The notes below the pieces were generated by a model. It saw nothing but the letters and a program-made list of their open reading frames with translations. It did not search any database and was not told where the DNA came from. A DNA stretch of 7,029 nt. Origin: Bacteroidota bacterium. GTDB taxonomy: Bacteria > Bacteroidota > Bacteroidia > Chitinophagales > Chitinophagaceae. Where the stretch lies: assembly GCA_947463975.1 (NCBI GenBank), contig CANHUW010000085.1, positions 1 through 7,029 of the forward strand. The letters are read 5' to 3'. The number at the start of each line of letters is the position of its first letter. Positions within the stretch are counted from its first letter, which is position 1. Below are positions 5,506 through 7,029 of this stretch, piece by piece. A program made the translations under genes and the position numbers.

Positions 5506-6990
5506 ATGAGAAGAATTGTATTATGGATGCTCCTTTTTGCATGTCTTACAAGTGAAGCCCAATTGAGTTATGCTTGGAATGATAGAACACAATCCATTTA
5601 CGAATCCATCACTTCTCTTAGAATTCCAGAAGCCAAAAAATGGATTGTTGCAGATAAGAAAAATAATTCCCATAATTTATCCTACCCTCTTTTAGAGAGC
5701 TATGCAGATTTTTATCAGCTCTTTCTAAATGAAAATATACAAGAATACAATCAGCTTTACCCAAATTTCAAAAGCAGAATTGAATTGTTTGAAAAAGGGC
5801 CGCAAAACTCTCCTTATTATTTATACAGTTTAGGCTTAGCACATTTGCATAAATCTTTGGTAGCTATTCGGTTTGATAAAAACTGGGAAGCAGCATTAGA
5901 TTTTAGAAAAGCCTATTTAAACTTTAAAGAGAATAAAAGAAAATATCCCAAGTTCACACCTAACGATGTTTACTTAGGTATTCTGACCACTGCAATTGGA
6001 ACTATTCCCAAAGGTTACCAGTGGATGGCTAATGTATTGGGCTTATCAGGCAAAATCAGTGAGGGCAATGCAATGGTACTTAGATATATCAATAGCAAAG
6101 ACGAACTAAGCGAAAGGGCTAGAAACGAGGCTTTATTAGTTTACCCTTATTTGATTATGAATTTTGAAGGCAACAAAGAAAAAACCTTTGATTTTATTCA
6201 TAAAAATAATTATGATTTTAAAAACAATCAGATGCATGCCTATATGGCTACCAATTTGTATTTGAACCATCAGCAATCTGCAAAAGCTTTAGCTATTGTA
6301 ACTGAATTAAATGATGCTGATGCTTATTTGAAACTCCCTTTTTGGCAACTAGAAATAGGCTATGCCAATTTGAATGAATTAAAACTAGACAAAGCGCATA
6401 AAGCATTTACAGAGTTCATTGCCACATTTAAAGGCAATTTTTATGTCAAAGATGCTTATGAAAGATTAAGTTGGATTGCCTATTTGCAGGGGGATATGAG
6501 AAAAGCAAATGCTTATAGAACGGCTGTACTAAAAAATGGCAACCAGATAACGGATGCGGATAAACAAGCATACCAAAATGCAAAATCAGGAAAATGGCCA
6601 AACCCTATTTTATTGAGAGCAAGATTACTAAGCGATGGCGGCTATCAATCACAGGCATTATCTAGCTTAGCTGGAAAAACCAGTATCGACTTCCCTTCGG
6701 AATCTGAAAAAACCGAATTTGCTTATAGATTAGGACGCATTTATGATTTAATGGGGCAAGACGAACAAGCTATTAAGTTTTATACCTCCGCCATTGAGAA
6801 AGGAATTGGTTTAACAGACTACTTTGCAGCACGAGCAGCGCTTCAAATTGGAATGATTTATGAACAAAAAAATAATTTCACCAAAGCCATTCAGTATTTT
6901 AATACCTGTATAGAGATGAAAAACCACGCATTCAAGAATTCCTTGGATCAAAAAGCAAAATCAGGTATTCAAAGATGTCTTAAACAATAG
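5506..6990 (+). CDS. Exported TPR-repeat protein, IML2/TTC39-like
   Basis: A 494-residue protein starting MRRIVLWMLLFACLTSEAQ, a short positive-hydrophobic signal peptide. Signal peptidase I probably cuts near SEA-Q (after residue 18), so the protein should be periplasmic or outer-membrane associated. C13 gives a weak lipobox-like LFAC, but Phe at -2 makes a lipoprotein less likely. The body is all-helical. TPR-like units are clearest at 404-433 (YRLGRIYDLMGQDEQAIKFY) and 441-470 (ALQIGMIYEQKNNFTKAIQY), with weaker ones around 280-345. Residues about 126-195 (WEAALDFRKAYLNF, then GTIPKGYQWMANVLGLSG) resemble the IML2/TTC39 family core of eukaryotes. The ending KNSLDQKAKSGIQRCL (478-493) recalls Bacteroidota relatives. 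No catalytic motif is visible, so it is probably a scaffold; the function is not known to me. It lies just past a strong terminator and so may need its own or a read-through promoter. Confidence 0.85.
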   Translation: MRRIVLWMLLFACLTSEAQLSYAWNDRTQSIYESITSLRIPEAKKWIVADKKNNSHNLSYPLLESYADFYQLFLNENIQEYNQLYPNFKSRIELFEKGPQNSPYYLYSLGLAHLHKSLVAIRFDKNWEAALDFRKAYLNFKENKRKYPKFTPNDVYLGILTTAIGTIPKGYQWMANVLGLSGKISEGNAMVLRYINSKDELSERARNEALLVYPYLIMNFEGNKEKTFDFIHKNNYDFKNNQMHAYMATNLYLNHQQSAKALAIVTELNDADAYLKLPFWQLEIGYANLNELKLDKAHKAFTEFIATFKGNFYVKDAYERLSWIAYLQGDMRKANAYRTAVLKNGNQITDADKQAYQNAKSGKWPNPILLRARLLSDGGYQSQALSSLAGKTSIDFPSESEKTEFAYRLGRIYDLMGQDEQAIKFYTSAIEKGIGLTDYFAARAALQIGMIYEQKNNFTKAIQYFNTCIEMKNHAFKNSLDQKAKSGIQRCLKQ

Positions 6991-7006
6991 TATCTTGCAG
7001 TAGATC

Positions 7007-7029
7007 ATGTTACAGAAATTAGACATACA
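7007..7029 (+). CDS. Possible start of a new gene (perhaps peptide chain release factor 1)
   Basis: An ATG at 7007 opens a frame reading MLQKLDI to the window edge, 16 bp after the TPR stop codon. Bacteroidota release factor 1 proteins often begin ML-x-K-L, which is the only basis for the suggestion. Seven codons are too few to identify a gene, and the ATG could be chance. No terminator is visible between 6991 and 7006, which is compatible with a following co-directional gene. Confidence 0.25.

Noticed and set aside
5536..5547. Lipobox LFAC in the TPR protein leader
   Set aside because: Phe at -2 is atypical and the hydrophobic stretch before the Cys is short. A signal peptidase I site at SEA-Q fits better.
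1..7029. tRNA, rRNA, CRISPR, insertion sequences, toxin-antitoxin or defence genes
   Set aside because: No tRNA-like cloverleaf, spaced direct repeats, transposase motifs or terminal inverted repeats were seen. Nearly all sequence is accounted for by recognised core genes.

Overview
This is an A+T-rich, densely coding chromosomal segment that looks like a member of the Bacteroidota. The evidence is the proteins themselves (FolE N-terminus, Bacteroidota-style zinc-ribbon and TPR proteins), -7 promoter boxes of the form TAnnTTTG, the lack of clear Shine-Dalgarno sequences, and menaquinone made by the futalosine route. A family such as Chitinophagaceae would fit, but this is an impression and was not tested. 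There are no mobile elements, CRISPR arrays, tRNAs or rRNAs, and no gap between genes reaches 300 bases.

Left part, minus strand: two tandem 6-pyruvoyl-tetrahydropterin-synthase-like genes (596-1003, then 78-491) are followed by the 5' end of folE (GTP cyclohydrolase I), which overlaps the second copy and runs off the left edge. FolE makes dihydroneopterin triphosphate, the substrate of PTPS, so this is a pterin module. Both copies carry the C-x5-HGH signature of the BH4-type (PTPS-II) enzyme rather than the C-x3-HGH of QueD.

Centre: divergent from the pterin genes is mqnB-mqnD (1053-2526). These encode futalosine hydrolase and 1,4-dihydroxy-6-naphthoate synthase, two steps of the futalosine menaquinone pathway, separated by one base. 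The 49-bp divergent gap holds two abutting TAnnTTTG boxes, one per direction. A class I CPD photolyase on the minus strand (2499-3821) runs into mqnD tail to tail with a 28-bp overlap.

Right part, plus strand: nif3 (single-domain dinuclear-metal protein, 3877-4677) and a coiled-coil/C4 zinc-ribbon protein (4687-5439) form a two-gene unit that ends at a strong intrinsic terminator (5462-5500). Only five bases later an exported TPR protein with IML2/TTC39-like features begins (5506-6990). At the right edge a possible new gene, perhaps peptide chain release factor 1, starts at 7007.

Most of the window is ordinary core metabolism. I do not see a convincing new defence or mobile system. The points most worth a second look are the duplicated BH4-type PTPS next to folE, the abutting divergent promoters, the terminator packed against the TPR start codon, and the uncharacterised Nif3/zinc-ribbon pair.
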